Part shown: in pieces, positions 12,147-23,946 of the stretch
Position numbering within the stretch: position 1 is the stretch's first letter
How the letters are laid out: each line of letters begins with the position of its first letter
Assembly (NCBI GenBank): GCA_003586115.2
Contig: QVOM02000034.1
Coordinates: forward strand, 15,997,289-16,061,288
Source: Salvator merianae
Lineage: Eukaryota > Chordata > Lepidosauria > Squamata > Teiidae
Direction of reading: 5' to 3'
Length of the DNA stretch: 64,000 nt
The notes under the pieces: generated by a model
What the model was told of the DNA's origin: nothing
Databases searched by the model: none
Seen by the model: only the letters and a program-made list of their open reading frames with translations
Position numbers and translations under genes: made by a program

Positions 12147-12275
12147 GTATTTTTGAAACCAAGAATTAGAGAAAGTGGCCTCAGGCTAAATCACAGGGAG
12201 TCCCAAATGAGTGTACCCTTTGAGGAGAGAATCAGTGAAGAAGAAAATGAAGATGACAAGGCTGTTGCTTCTTAA
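12147..12275 (+). other. Possible terminal exon (weak)
   Basis: A stretch resembling a 3' splice site (TTTTAACTTATTTCTGCAAAGCAG) precedes a 42-codon open frame that runs to a TAA. The C-terminal residues are strongly acidic: MSVPFEERISEEENEDDKA, then VAS and the stop. AATAAA overlaps the stop, and the repeat-poor AT-rich block follows like a 3' UTR. I recognise no protein. A 42-codon open frame is common by chance, so this is only a candidate. Confidence 0.15.
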
Positions 12276-12752
12276 TAAACATTATCACATTTCCAGCGTG
12301 TATTATTTATTACTTTTCTTTCACTGATTTATGTTCTAAAGCATTTAATCTAATATGTATATCTATATACATATATTTCATTCCGGCTCCCCACCCCCTT
12401 TAACAAATCTCGCCTTAAAGCTCCTTCTGCACTTTAGTGCAGCCAAATTAAAATGTTAATTTCGGCAATTTTGTTCCCCCCCTTCCCCATTTCCAGTAAG
12501 TCACAGAAATGTGATTAAATTAAAGGCATGTGATTGAATCTGGTTGCATTATAAGGTTTTCAAATTAAAATAGAGCACCAGATTTAGATCCAACATGTTT
12601 GCTTGGATTGATGTAACCAAAGGCACAATCTTTCCTGTTACAATAACAAGCTAAAACTAAGATCACTTCAAAAAGCAGCAAAACAGGTGTGCTCTGAACT
12701 CTTGTCCCTACTGATTAAAATATGCCTTCACAGAACAAAATTGGCAGCTACT

Positions 12753-12784
12753 GATTAATCAACTAATGCATTGGTTGATTAATC
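12753..12784. promoter_or_regulatory. ATTAATCAAC palindrome, homeodomain-like
   Basis: GATTAATCAAC is mirrored by GTTGATTAATC across a TAATGCATTG core, giving a 32-base near-perfect palindrome whose only mismatches are two T-G pairs. ATTA and TGATTAAT are typical homeodomain core words. Binding is inferred only. Confidence 0.3.
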
Positions 12785-12940
12785 CACCAATTAAATATAT
12801 TAAAGCCTGCTGCCTTACTTGATAGTTGATGAGCCTGAATGGAGCAATAAGAATGAAAATTCAATAAGGGAAAAAGAAAATACAAACTCAGGGCAGATTA
12901 AGGAAGCATTTTAACTCTCAGAGGCATTGGTTTAGATATT

Positions 12941-13390
12941 GGCTGTGTTCACATGGCATGAGCTAGCTATGCTGGGTGAGCCTGGGCTTGGTAGTCTGTC
13001 CCGTGCTGGCCTAGACAAGTCCTAGCGCGCCTTAAGAGCCATTTGCACACCAGATGGCCTTTGCTGGCCTATCTGTGGCAGCCAACTGTGAAGTCTGGAT
13101 GCGCCCTCAGAGTCAGCATGGAGACTTCAAAGGCCAGGAACTTTCATGCCTGGCCTTCTAAGTTTCCAGGAGCCCCCTTTTAGGTGGTGCACCACTTCTG
13201 ATGGTGCTTCCTGGAGTACGGCTGAAAAAGGTCCCCTTTGTATTCCAGCCTATGGAGGCATGCCATCTACATGTCTCTATGGTCCAGCATACTGGCCCTG
13301 ACCTGTTGGTAGATCTTATTATTAAGGTATACTAGTAGTCTGGTCAAAGTACCATTTTAGGAGCCCTAGCTCAGACTATGCCAGGTGTAT
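12941..13390. mobile_element. Degraded Harbinger-like MITE
   Basis: Begins GGCTGTGTTCACATGGCATG. Inside are AAGGCCAGGAACTTTC, GGAGCCCCCTTTTA and ATGCCATCTACATGTCTC, modules shared with the 22565, 46745 and 57003 copies. Borders are approximate and no duplication was found. Confidence 0.45.
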
Positions 13391-14586
13391 TTAATTAATT
13401 ATTTATTTTCATGAAAAGGCTTTATACAAAATTTTCCTAATATACACATTTTCCCTAAACAATTTCCTCTGATATAACACATTCCATATATTGTTTTCAC
13501 TAACCGTCACATTTTCATGCACAGCACACCTTTCCCTAAATTATGCCACTATGTAAATATATTTTTGTTTGAGAACAAAAGACGAGTGATTTTCCAAGGA
13601 CAGTTGAATTTCAGTTTGTGCGTTGGCTTCAGAAGTGCAAATTATGAAAATCTGCATTTATAAGCAAGCTAAATGAATTTCTCCCCTTCCCCTTAAAGGG
13701 AAACATACAATATTACAGACAGGTTTTTTTTTTTTTAAAAAATGCACCTTTTGGGGGGGCTTCTGAAGCACCCATGGAAGTTCACTATGGATGAGGCTGC
13801 ATCAGGTGCACATTTGATGTTGTCGAACAGGAGTCTCCATGACAACATCATGTGTGTGCCTGACATGGCCTCACCCACCTCTGATTGAACGGCTGGCAGA
13901 AGCAGCACAGCAAGGATGGAGCAATGGAATGATAGCAAGGAGTGTAATGGGGAGCCATTGCATCCCGTGCTTGGGCTGTACCTTTGCTACACAGTAAAGG
14001 CACCTTACTCAGGCTTTCAGAGCAGCAGGTCTTCATGGGGGATAATGGAATGGCCTCATTTAAACTGCCTTTTCTGCGTAATGGAGATGCAGTCTTAATT
14101 TTTCTCGTGCTCAAGGGTGGGAACCCATGAAAGAGTCTTCTTTGTGATAGCCCCCAGGCTTGGAATGACCTATCTCACTTTATACACTGTAGCAGATGAT
14201 AAAGGAACACCTTTATTCATATCTTCAGATGAAGATTCAGTTTTACTTACTTGTTTACTAAACTTCCATACCGTCCCATAACAAAACGTATAAAATACAG
14301 TACATTAAAATATTTAAAGAAAGAAACCACACACAGGCCACGTCTCCACTTAAAAGGCACTCAAAAAATGACTTTTGCTGCTACATCTCTATGTATGGTA
14401 TGTCTGGGTGCAATCACCATCGGTGGCACCATTTTTGCAGGGCATGATTTCACACCCTGAACAAAGGTACTCCTGGCTGCCACTGAACCTGAGGCCTTGG
14501 CACTCTACAATGGAGACAAAGAGACATATTTTTGCATGTTTTTCAGTGGGCAACCATAGTGCCTCTCACACACATCTCTGAAAATG
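13391..14586. other. Non-coding; a short L2-like scrap
   Basis: 13391-13720 is AT-rich and unassigned. 13727-14100 shares the phrase TAATGGAGATG-AGTC with 16360-16400, suggesting one more dispersed repeat. 14130-14175 (TTTGTGATAGCCCCCAGGCT) resembles the AFSVVAP part of an L2 frame. No gene is seen. Confidence 0.35.
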
Positions 14587-14612
14587 TTACACACACACAC
14601 ACACAAACACAA
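14587..14612. repeat. (AC)n microsatellite
   Basis: A short AC tract with A-rich interruptions at its right end. Confidence 0.9.
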
Positions 14613-14810
14613 ACATATATAAGACAACAATATATAAAAACAATGTAGTTATAAACTAATGGATCGATGTTAGAAAAAGACAGGAACAGGGGGAAAAAAA
14701 AAGCAGATATACTCTATAATGAAGGGAAAGCTATAAAATTGGAGTTTCTGAAGGACTGACCTCTGTTTGCAGGAATAAAAAACCAACTATGTTACAATTT
14801 GAGGACCAGG

Positions 14811-14834
14811 AGCAAAAGCAAAAGCAAAAGCAAG
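14811..14834. repeat. (AGCAAA)n hexanucleotide tract
   Basis: Four units of AGCAAA/AAAGCA. It creates short runs of alternating Lys and Ser/Ala codons in chance frames. Confidence 0.8.
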
Positions 14835-15129
14835 ACCAAAACTGCCATGGATAGGCCGCATCAATACTTGGACGAGGTTGTCAATGGTCAAGCTTCTGAG
14901 AAAGGGAGATGGAGGGGAAGATGGAGGAGAATTGTACATGGTGCAGGTGACCCTTGGACTGCAAAAGAATTTTGTGACTGTTGCCCACCAGCTATGCAAA
15001 GGGAAAATGTCTGTGACAAAAAGATACATTCTGGAGTGCAGCAGTATAGACAACTTAGGATAGAACTGCTGTATTGACATTTTGGCACATTGATTGCAGT
15101 TGTAGTTTCGGTATCACGTGTTCAATTGA

Positions 15130-15370
15130 TCATAGAATCATAGAATTGGAAGGGACCTCCAGGGTCATCGAATCCAACCCCCTGCTCAATGCAGGACTCA
15201 CTGAACCATCCCAGACAGATGTCTGCCCAGCCCCTCCTTGAAGACCTCCAGTGAAGGAGAGCCCACCACCTCCTGTGGTAACCTGTTCCAATGACTGATT
15301 ACCCTTACTGTCAGAAAGTTTTTTCTAATATCTAGCCTATATCTACTCCCTTGAAGTTTTATCCCCCTCT
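15130..15370 (-). mobile_element. CR1 LINE 3' end, short
   Basis: Opens CATAGAATCATAGAATTGG, AAGGGACCTCCAGGGTCATC and continues CCAACCCCCTGCTCAATGCA. This is the reverse complement of a CR1 3' UTR plus the last ORF2 residues. Same subfamily as 63117-64000, but much shorter and more diverged. Confidence 0.85.
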
Positions 15371-15914
15371 AAAAAAAAGTGGGATCCACAGAAAAAGGAA
15401 AAGAAATTGCAAAGTTTGTTTGGCCCATTTCTTAATAGCTATAATAGAAATGCAAGAAACTATACAACTATATGTGCAAGGTATTTTTCCCCCAAAGTAA
15501 CAAATGTTTACATACATAAATAGGAGAATGCTATGTTTTCTGTGTAGATTAGCAGTGTGACCGATAGTGGTTTAGTAATAACTAATAAGTGTTTTCTTGG
15601 ATACAGACCAAAATTATCAAAACATCACAAGATAAACTCCATGAAAGAGTCTTAAGCAAAGCAGCCACTTCTCTCCATTTCTGTGTCCCTTTCCTGTGCC
15701 TTTGCAGTCCAATCAAATATTCTAATTAAAGTGTGCCACCCAGAATCTTGCTTCATTACTTTTGTTTGGCAAAGTCAGCATTTCAAAATTAAACTCTGCA
15801 CAAAGTCTAAACTAGCTGCAGTTGCAGTTGTCCTTACGGCTATAATAAGAAGGCACGTTGGTAAACATCTGCCTATCACTTTCCTACAACTTTATTATAC
15901 AAATTGTAAATATT

Positions 15915-16000
15915 AGATCATTTATTTGTTTGCTTGTTTACTAGATTTATATAGCCACCCATTCACTGATATTCTCTGGGTGGTACAGAAACCAATAATC
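15915..16000 (-). mobile_element. L2-like LINE 3' end scrap
   Basis: TTTATTTGTTTGCTTGTTTA followed by GATTTATATAGCCACCC resembles the reverse complement of an L2-type terminal UTR (ATAAA tail and a GGGTGG..ATATAAAT block). Very short. Confidence 0.4.
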
Positions 16001-17039
16001 AACCGCACAGGCCTCAGCTCCATGCACACAGAAGGTACCTAGGGGAGGTACCTCATCCTGGCCCCACTGTGGCCAGCCAAGGTGTCTCCCCAGATCCACT
16101 GCTGCATTCTCTGTGCCTGCACACAGAGGGCAATGCCAGCTCTGATGAGCATGCTCAGTAGCTCCTGAGTTACCATGACACATTTCCATGAGCTGCAGTG
16201 AGGTTAACAGGGCTCGTCAGTACACAGGATAATGACCTGAGAGTCATTCCTCATGCATACATAGTAAGATGCCTTACCCAGGCCCACAAGGTGCTCCTAA
16301 CTAACTTCAGATGCTTCTAGGGGGAAAGTAATGGAGTCTGGTCAACCTAAGTGCTTGATGAAGCCACCTTTGTCATGTAATGGAGATGTAGCCATAAGCT
16401 TCTTCTGCATTGGCATGGGAGGGCATGAGAGGTTATGAGAGGGTTAGAGCGCTTGCTTTGGCACAGCAGCAGGGAGGAGAGTCATTCCCTCAGTCCCCAG
16501 GCTCCTGCCTGTGCAAGCTTTGGGGCTGGGGAACAAAAATTCTCCAGTTTTGACATTTCCAACTGGGTCTATGACATGAAGAGCTGGAAATGGTCCTAGA
16601 AGTTGGCCATTTTCAACACTTTTCATCCTGGGCCCAGACAGCAGGAATGGAGGTCGGTTGCCAGCCCTGCACATGGGAGCCACAGGAGCGAATCAGGCCC
16701 ATGCTGACTTTTGGAGAACAATTTTTACCACTCTGTTAAAAGAGCACTCCTGGGAGTGTATTCTGCTCTCAAGAGTGGGCTGAGTACTGGATAGAAACAG
16801 TGACATGTGGCCACTGCGCTCCCATCATGTGCTGAAGTGCAGCCACCATACTTGCAGCACTCTCCTGGCACAGCCCAATGGGGCCATGTAGGTCGGGCTT
16901 TTTAAAATATGCAAAATACATAAAGAAAACCAGTATTTTTTCACCCCCAAATACTGCAATTAAATCAATCTTAAAACTATATAACCAGTCTTGTTATACT
17001 GCCTGGGTAAATTAAAAAAAAAAATCTTCACATGATGCT
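16001..17039. other. Non-coding; unassigned repeats
   Basis: 16170-16400 shares short phrases with 13730-14100. 16450-16700 contains product-like modules (GGGGAACAAAAATTCTCC) seen in MITE interiors, but its ends are not recognisable. No gene. Confidence 0.3.
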
Positions 17040-17265
17040 TAAAATCATATTGGTATGGCACCAAGTAGACCTCATTGGGGAGCCTGTTCCAGAGCCTGGG
17101 TGCCCACACTGAGAAGGCCCTTTCCTTGGGGTCACACTGCTAGGGAGTCTGTCTCGACTATGTAAATGCATACTTGTAAACATGTGTTTCATAGCAACAG
17201 GAGCTAGAAACCTGCTGTTTTTATTTAGCAAAACAGTGAATGGTACGCTCTTCCCCATTTTTAAT
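17040..17265. repeat. Unclassified interspersed repeat
   Basis: GGAGCCTGTTCCAGAGCCTG and ACTGAGAAGGCCCTTTCC resemble a phrase widespread in squamate repeats (an internal part of a LINE in antisense). I cannot name the element. 51880-52275 looks like a related stretch. Confidence 0.4.
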
Positions 17266-17827
17266 ACTGTATTTTTCTAAAGAACTGTGTGAGCTGCAAC
17301 CTACATTCAGTTTTGATCAAATATCTGCAGTGCTTGTAATGACTGATTTCTCCCGCCCCCACAGAGATGGCGGAGTGGTGAGGAGGGCTTTTCACTAAGT
17401 GCATCATTTTTCCCCACCAAGATCTGCAACTGTCCAGTAAATATACAACTTGGTTACTAACTATGCCTACTGCAAAATGATACCTTTGTGGACACTAAAA
17501 ACAATTTAATAGTGTGTCATAGTAGCAATTCACTCTGCTAATAGCCCAGCTCAATAATACTCCATTGCATAAACCTTCTTCAGACTTCTGACAAATAAAT
17601 TCACCTTTATGCACTCTGCAGCAAGCTCCATTTCACTAACAAATACATTTCTCCCTTATCCATTCCAATAAATAAAGAGCATTTTACTTTTACATTGGCT
17701 GTATCTCTGGATGAGGTCAGTGAGGCTATATTTCTACCACACCTCACCTTTCTCCATCATAGACTTGGCGACAATCAGTTTTGAACTAGCACTTCAAATT
17801 TGAATGGGAGGAAACAGGGAGGAAAGA

Positions 17828-17873
<46 letters not shown>
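17828..17873. repeat. (AAT)n microsatellite
   Basis: About 15 uninterrupted AAT/ATA units. Read on the minus strand it gives a poly-isoleucine artefact. Confidence 0.95.
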
Positions 17874-18095
17874 GTTAAAGAAAACGTGTGTGTGTTTTGA
17901 TGCATTTCAAAAGCAGTAATAACAACTGGAAAAAGTTTCAGTGCCATGTATGTGTAAGCAGCATTAAATAAAAGTTTATGGGGTTTGTTTCTGCTAGTAT
18001 AAGCATTTGTAGAAGCACAAACATCAGGTTTTCCTCTCCCCACTGTGCATTCTAAGCCAATACCAAGTTCACCTATACTACTTTAAAGTATCTGC

Positions 18096-18305
18096 TCTCA
18101 AACACACTAAAAAGAATTACTCAAAAGCAGCTTAGAGGTGGTAGTGTCCTCATGCTGGTGTCTTAATCCACATTAAAGATTCAAAAATGCACTTCCAAAA
18201 TGCATTTCCTGCCTTTAATGTGGATTAGAAATGGAATGAGAATGCTAATGTTCACATGCTACCACCTATAAGTTACTTTTGAGCTGCCCTTTTTAATGTG
18301 TGAGG
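18096..18305. mobile_element. GGCTGCATCCACAC-family MITE, degraded ends
   Basis: The left arm (ACACTAAAAAG ... AAGCAGCTTAGAGGTGGTAG ... AATCCACATTAAAG) is mirrored by the right arm (CTTTAATGTGGATT ... CTACCACCTATAAG ... CTTTTTAATGTGTG). The element can therefore fold almost end to end. It matches 19238-19463 in module order, but its outermost bases are eroded. Confidence 0.6.
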
Positions 18306-18720
18306 ATTCAGCCCATTGCTGTTTCTGGTCCAGTCTTGCTGTTTTGGTACATGCACTGAAACTGGCATGAATTGCAGATGGCATGGAACAGGGACACCCA
18401 TGTTGGGATGGCCCATTCCAGTCCAGCCTCTGTGCCTGCTCCAAAGTTCATGCCAGTTTTGGAGCCAGAGTGGGGGACCTCCAAAAGCTCTGAAGGAAAA
18501 AAGTTGCCTTGTGGTGCTGCTAAAATGGGTTCCCCATCCGAGATCTGGGATACAACTGCCAGTATGCTGGTAGATTTTGAGAAAGAGGTCTATCAGTAGA
18601 CTGGTCTATGCTCTGTTCTGTTCAGACAGAACATATAGAAGGAAGTAGGACCTCTCTGATCCACTCTAAGGTGTGGACAAAAGAGTTCCTGAAGTGCTCC
18701 ATGATCTAGTCCAACAGTAA
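18306..18720. mobile_element. Degraded Harbinger-like MITE interior
   Basis: Contains GATGGCATGGAACAGGGACA, CCTGCTCCAAAGTTCATGCC, AATGGGTTCCCCATC and CCAGTATGCTGGTAGA in the same order as the 22565-23095 and 57003-57545 copies. Neither terminus is intact. Confidence 0.45.
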
Positions 18721-19237
18721 GCATGGGAACAGCCCATGTTTCTCTGCAGATGTGGCTCCAAAGCTCTCATGAATCTCCTCTTCACATCTAATTTAGGTGT
18801 TGGGAGGGAAAGATAGTTGAAATACCTGGTGCAGCTGAGTTCTGCAGTGATTTCCAATTGAGTCCAATATGCTAAAATGTTCATTACCCACAAGTTGAAA
18901 GCAATCTGTGTTCTTGGAAGGGTGTACAAATCTTTTAATGGGAAGGTCCTGGGACACGTCACACAGTCATCTCCCATTATTCACAAGGTTTTTGTTCCAT
19001 TAAAATGGCACAGATGCCAAAACTTGCAGATGTTAATGAAAGGCAGCATATACCTTCCTCAGAAGCAAAAATTGTGGGAAATATGGTGATTTTTTACATT
19101 AACTCTTGGATATGTTTGTTACTTTCAAGAAACAAGAGGGTGCTGCAAACAGTCCCTTGTAAATACATAAAAGTCACAGGTGACAAACTTGAGATCAATA
19201 ATAGTTGACTACAGTTTGAACTTAATAGCACATCTGT
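18721..19237. other. Non-coding, nothing recognised
   Basis: A minus-strand 103-codon frame and two plus-strand frames occur here. None shows a domain, codon bias or splice context. Confidence 0.35.
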
Positions 19238-19463
19238 GGCTGCATCCACACATGTTAAAAAAGACAGTTCAAATATGGCTTAAAGGTGGTAGTTTGCAGC
19301 CACTAGTGTTCCCGTCCCACCTCTAATCCACATTAAAGATCAGACAAGGCATTTTGGATGTGCATTTTCTGGCCTTTATTGAGAATTAAGGCACTAGCAT
19401 GAGGATGCTACCACCTCTAAGCTGCTTTCGAATCACTTCTCAAAAATGTGTGTGGATGTGGCC
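19238..19463. mobile_element. GGCTGCATCCACAC-family MITE, TSD TGT
   Basis: Starts GGCTGCATCCACACATG and ends ATGTGTGTGGATGTGGCC. Flanked by TGT on both sides (19235-19237 and 19464-19466). Internal inverted modules GGTGGTAG/CTACCACC and AATCCACATTAAAG. The best copy of a second 3-bp-duplication MITE family in the window. Confidence 0.75.
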
Positions 19464-19466
19464 TGT

Positions 19467-20480
19467 GGGCAATCGGAAGTCCACTCACTACTATATGATG
19501 CTGTCAATCCTCACAGGGAGTGTAATGTCTACACTCATTCTCTGTCTTGCAACGTGCAAGATACAGAAGCATTAAGAACCTCTATCACAATGTCATCTGG
19601 AGAATGAATAGGAACTGGAAAATGCTTTAAAAATATGGCTAATCATAATAATACAAACCAAACCACAATAAAAAGCATCCTATAGCTTTAAGGCATATTC
19701 AAGATGACAGCCAAAAAGCGAGTAATTTTTTTCTTTTTCCTTTCCTTTTTTTTTGGGATAGAAACTATTTGTATCAAAGATCATGAGCAAATAAGTGCAT
19801 CCTGACAATTCGGAGCATCTTTTATGATTTGATTGTCAGTAACGAGGCCCACAGGAGAGTGATAAATGTGCTGTGTGAAAAAAATATCTATTTCACTTAG
19901 ATCACAAATTATGCAACTCTGTGCTTCATAGCACTTGGCAAAATACAAATGCAGCTGAATGGGATTGAAATTGTTGCTCTTTGCCTATGACAGAGGTAAT
20001 ATCACCAGGGGTCCTGTCTTTAGATATTTATAAGAGATAAGAGTTTAAGTAATAGTAGCAGTAATACAAAATTACCTTTAAACATTGAAAACATTCTTAC
20101 TTTGTTAGAAGGTATAATTTAGACTTTTCCATCTAATGGCTTATGTACTGAAAATGATACACTAATGCAATTTTTTAAATTTTGTTACCTTTTTTTTTTG
20201 CCTGTGTTGTAAAATTATATGCTCTCTCTTCTCCCTGTTTGTCAGTTTTCAAATTCCTTTTAATGCCATCTTCTTAGAGTTCCATAATTTCAGTCCTTGT
20301 CACTGAAGTTTTATGAACTTCTTTTTTAAAAAAAAATACAAGCATACAACTATCTCAGCTCAAAGTAAACTCATAGAAAAAAAATATTGACAGTTCAACT
20401 TATGAAATCTTTTTTATAGAAGCATTGAATTATACCCCACAGATGAAGGTAAAGGCAACTTCAAGTTGAGGTTGACTCCA
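19467..20480. other. Repeat-poor AT-rich block
   Basis: About 1 kb without transposon ends. It contains long A and T runs and single-copy-looking text around 19780-19990. Candidate conserved non-coding DNA, untested. Confidence 0.35.
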
Positions 20481-20483
20481 GGG

Positions 20484-20718
20484 GTGTGTCTACACTGTGT
20501 AGTTAGTAGCAGTGCCCTGTCACTTTAACAATGGGTGTTTGGAACCCACAGAAAGGGCGATCACTGGCTGCAAAACCACTCCCCTCCCTGGGCGGGTCTT
20601 GTAGAGGCCTGCTGCGACAGTACGGAGGCCCAGAGGCCTGCAGGTCAGCGATTGCCGCCTTCCTGTGGGTTCCAAATACTTGCCCTTAAAGTGATGGGCT
20701 GCTGCTTGTGGTTAGACC
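20484..20718. mobile_element. Long-armed foldback MITE, copy 1
   Basis: The left arm (GTGTCTACAC ... CACTTTAA ... GGGTGTTTGGAACCCACAGA) pairs with the right arm (TGTGGGTTCCAAATACTTGC ... TTAAAGTGATGG ... GTGGTTAGACC). The loop carries CCTGCTGCGACAGTACGGAG. The loop and inner arms recur in the copy at 62889-63092, so this is a family and not a chance palindrome. Confidence 0.7.
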
Positions 20719-20756
20719 AACCCAGGGGACTGGCTAGACTGCTCTGTCTGTACTAT

Positions 20757-21105
20757 GGAACAGTTTCGCACGAGGGTGTGTAAGACAGATCTTTGGAGCA
20801 GGATTCAGCACAAAAAATGGCACGTTAGCCCATTCCAAGCGAGGACTACTTGCAAGCAGTCCATGCAGTGGTCTAGCTGCTATATCAGACTAGCAACCTG
20901 CTTGTGGAGAACACATGGTCCATGGTCCAGAATACCACGCCTAGTAGCATTTTGCCAGGCACTTTCATCCCTGGCTTCTGAAGCTGGCCCAGGATGGGCT
21001 GTCTGCAAAGTGGTCAGCCCTCAGAGAGCACCACAGGTAGTTCAGCCTATCATGGGCTGGGTTACCTGACTTGGGTCAGTGTAGCATGGCTGTGTGGAAA
21101 GGCCC
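20757..21105. mobile_element. Harbinger-like MITE
   Basis: The right end TGTGTGGAAAGGCCC is clear, with TTA after it. The left end GGAACAGTTTCGCACGAGG is a plausible diverged partner. Interior words GCATTTTGCCAGGCACTTTC and GCTTCTGAAGCTGGCCC resemble other copies. Confidence 0.5.
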
Positions 21106-22564
21106 TTAGCAACTACAATGTATATATTCTTGCACTCTTCTTGACTACAGTTTGGAAGTTGTTTGCCATTGTCTTCTTTGTGAGAAACCAGAGCCTCTTG
21201 TATGCAAGATGGATGCTTGACCACTAAGCTACAGTAGGTCCCATTAGTTATAAACTAGGAGACTTGCAAGATTTTTATTTTTTTTTGCAAAAGTAAATCA
21301 AAGAGAATAAAAAAAAGAAAGAAAAAAATAATCCAACGCTATTACCTTGCTACAATATTAGCTTTTTCTTCAACTACACACCACACCTCAAGCACTTTTT
21401 TTGAGTAAAAATAGATGAGAGTGGGAATCCTCACAAAGCAATATCCACTCTTAGTTTAAATGAAATTACAGCTGTGAGCTGCCTCTTGTCCTTTTTAAAA
21501 GCTATATATAAAAGAACGGGTGTGCACTATGGCTGCACCCTCATGGATGTGCAACATACAGCTGCTTCCCCGGTGGTGTGGGTGCACAGCCTCAATCATC
21601 TGCCACTGGGTACCCCATAGGGAATGTTTGAGTGGTGAAAAATGATTGCTGCAGGCTCTCAATGCAACTGGAATCACTGAGGGAGGCTGGAAGTGCCAAC
21701 TGAACTTCATGGGAGCTTTGGTCCCTCACTGACTTTGCAGCTTCTTTGGCAGCCATATATTCCCCCTGGTGGCCACACCCATTCACATAGCAGCCAGAGG
21801 TTGAATGAAGTGATGAGCATGATCCAAGAGTATTTTAACAGGGTTTCCCAAAAGGCCACCCTTGTTGCTTCTCCAGGAGTCTCAGGAGCTGAAACAGGGG
21901 AAGAAGCATTTATCTTCCTAGCCTCCCAAACACATAGGACCCGTAAAAGTTCACCATGCAGCTGTAGCCCATGAGGGAATTTCACATGGAGAATGTTTAA
22001 ACCAAGATGGCCTTGTTTTGTTACAGTCATCCAGCTAACTTCAGCAGGTGGGAGAATTCCAAACTGGCCTTCTGTAGGAAGCTTCACTCCATTATTATTT
22101 TGTTTGTTTATATGTCTATCTTGCCCTATAACAAGTGATATCAGGGAAAGTTACAACAAGACATTAGGGATGGTTGAAGAATTCCATTTTCTCCAGACCT
22201 GATTGATACTTCTCCTTTAGTTTTCACATTCCTTTCTGAATTTTGCAGTTCAGTTCTTGGTTCAAAGATGCAAGCAGAACACATTTAAGAATGTATTTCA
22301 CTGTTTATATGTTTTGAGAACCTGAGTTCAGAAAATAAATATTCAAGGCACACTTAAATACGAAAAGTCATCAGGATGACTTACAAATAAACTACTATGA
22401 AAGTTCAGTGGAAGAAAAATGGACTCGTCCATCTATCCCTAGGCAGGATCACCAAAAAGGCATTTTTGATGATGGCATTCAAGCCTGCATATGATGAGGT
22501 ACCGAGGTGGTCTCTGATTCAAAAGCTAGTTGCCTCATGAACTTACTCCAGTTTAGATGACAGT
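21106..22564. other. Non-coding; possible LINE remnant
   Basis: 21707-22087 holds a 126-codon minus-strand open frame, but it shows no motif I recognise. 22085-22150 reads like a reverse-complemented LINE end (TTTGTTTATATGTCTATCTT, GCCCTATAACAAGTGATATC). Probably a decayed retroelement; the rest is unassigned. Confidence 0.3.
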
Positions 22565-23095
22565 GAGCCTTTCTGCACTAACCTGGGAAGTCTGGAATAG
22601 TTTCATCAGAAACAAATGATCCATCTCAAGGCTGGGGTAGATTGCTTTGGGCTGGAACAGCACCATCTGCATGGCAGTGGTATATTCCAACCCAACCCAG
22701 TCTTCCCATCCACCCTAAACCTCGTAATGAACTTTGGAGCTGACCTACACAAGCTCCAACCACCAGGAACAAATGTTCCTAGCCTCGGAATCCCTGGGGG
22801 ACCCATTTGGGCCGCACAATAAGGTATGCCCCCAAAAAGGGTCCTCTGTAAACTGGAACACAGAGTTGTGTCCCTTCTGCATGCCTTTGTGATTCAGATT
22901 AGGCCCTCTTAGTATGCTGATATCAAGACCCACTAGTGTTCTAGATCAGGAACCTCCTGATCTAGATCATGCTGTGTCCTGTCTGAATGGAGTGAACTAG
23001 TAGCGGGAGGACCTCTCATATTGTGCACTGGCATGCACAAGGGAGTCCCTTAGTGCACTTGCTGGTGTAGAACATCAGTAAGTGCAGAAAGGCCC
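22565..23095. mobile_element. Harbinger-like MITE, 531 bp, TSD AGT
   Basis: Termini GAGCCTTTCTGCAC and AAGTGCAGAAAGGCCC, with AGT duplicated at 22562-22564 and 23096-23098. The interior runs GGCTGGAACAGCACCATCTG, CCCTGGGGGACCCATTT, CTAGATCATGCTGTGTCC. This is the reference copy for the ~500-bp class, with no coding capacity. Confidence 0.85.
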
Positions 23096-23343
23096 AGTGT
23101 TAGTGACCCAGCTCTCCAAAGTCAACCTGAAAGAAAGTTGTGGCAACTCCTCCAGAAGTTCATCACTTCATAAGCTATTTTGTAGGTTACCCCCATGCTA
23201 CCACAGGAACTTCCTCAGCAGATTGGCTTTCTTTCTTTGAATGTTAGCTTCTACCCCTTAACAGTGTGATTACTATCTGCCAGTTTTATTGTAGAATAAA
23301 CTATTAGTGGTAAACCATTGGTGTTTATGCGTGAATAGCAGAC

Positions 23344-23946
23344 CATAAGAACATACAAGGAGCCTTGCTGGATCAGGTCATGGCCCATCTAGACCAGCAT
23401 TCTGTTTTACACAATGGCCCACCAATTGCTTCTGGACATTCTCAAGCAGAATAAAAAGGCAAAACCTTCACCTGCTCTTGACTCCCCACAAATGGTTTTA
23501 CAGGCATCCTGCCTGTCTTTCCAACCTGGAGGCAGTATCTAGGCATCCATTCTAGTAGCCATTGATACACCTGACCTCCATGAATCTGTCTAATCCTTTC
23601 TTAAAGCTATCCAGGCTGATTACTGTCACCGCCTCTTCTGTAATAAATTCCAGAGATCAATGACCCTCTGAGTGAAAAAATACTTTCCCTTGTCGGTCCT
23701 AACTCTCCTACCCATCAGCTTCATAGAATGCCCCTTGGTCTTGGTGCTGTATGATAGAAAAAAGATTTTCTCTCTATCCACCTTACCCATACCATGCATG
23801 ATTTTATATACTTCAGTCAGGTCTCCTCTTAAACACCACGTTTCAAGGCTGAAAAGGCCAAGATGTTTTAGCCAGATTTTGTATGGAAGGTGTTCCAGTC
23901 GCTTGATCATTCTGGTTGCCCTTTTCTGCACCAGAGAATGCAACAT
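23344..23946 (-). mobile_element. CR1 LINE, 3' end
   Basis: Reverse complement of a CR1 tail. Read on the minus strand, the frame gives VQKRATRMIKRLEHLPYKI, LGLFSLETWCLRGDLTEVYK and IMHGMGKVDREKIFFLS, then FTQRVIDLWN. The 3' UTR follows, ending near 23344 (CATAAGAACATACAAGGAGC). The ORF2 C-terminal frame is open for about 106 codons, but the copy is 5'-truncated at 23946. Confidence 0.85.

Larger units (their letters stand above)
11850..12930. other. Repeat-poor AT-rich block, CNE-like
   Basis: Over 1 kb with no transposon signature. It is AT-rich, with many ATTA/TAAT homeodomain-type words, a T/C-rich run near 12475, and the palindrome at 12753-12784. It has the texture of a vertebrate conserved non-coding element or a long 3' UTR. 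That is inference; no alignment was possible. Confidence 0.35.

Noticed and set aside
17786..18043. Poly-isoleucine peptide on the minus strand
   Set aside because: Translation artefact of the (AAT)n microsatellite.
21707..22087. 126-codon minus-strand frame
   Set aside because: No recognised motif and no splice context; probably part of a decayed repeat.
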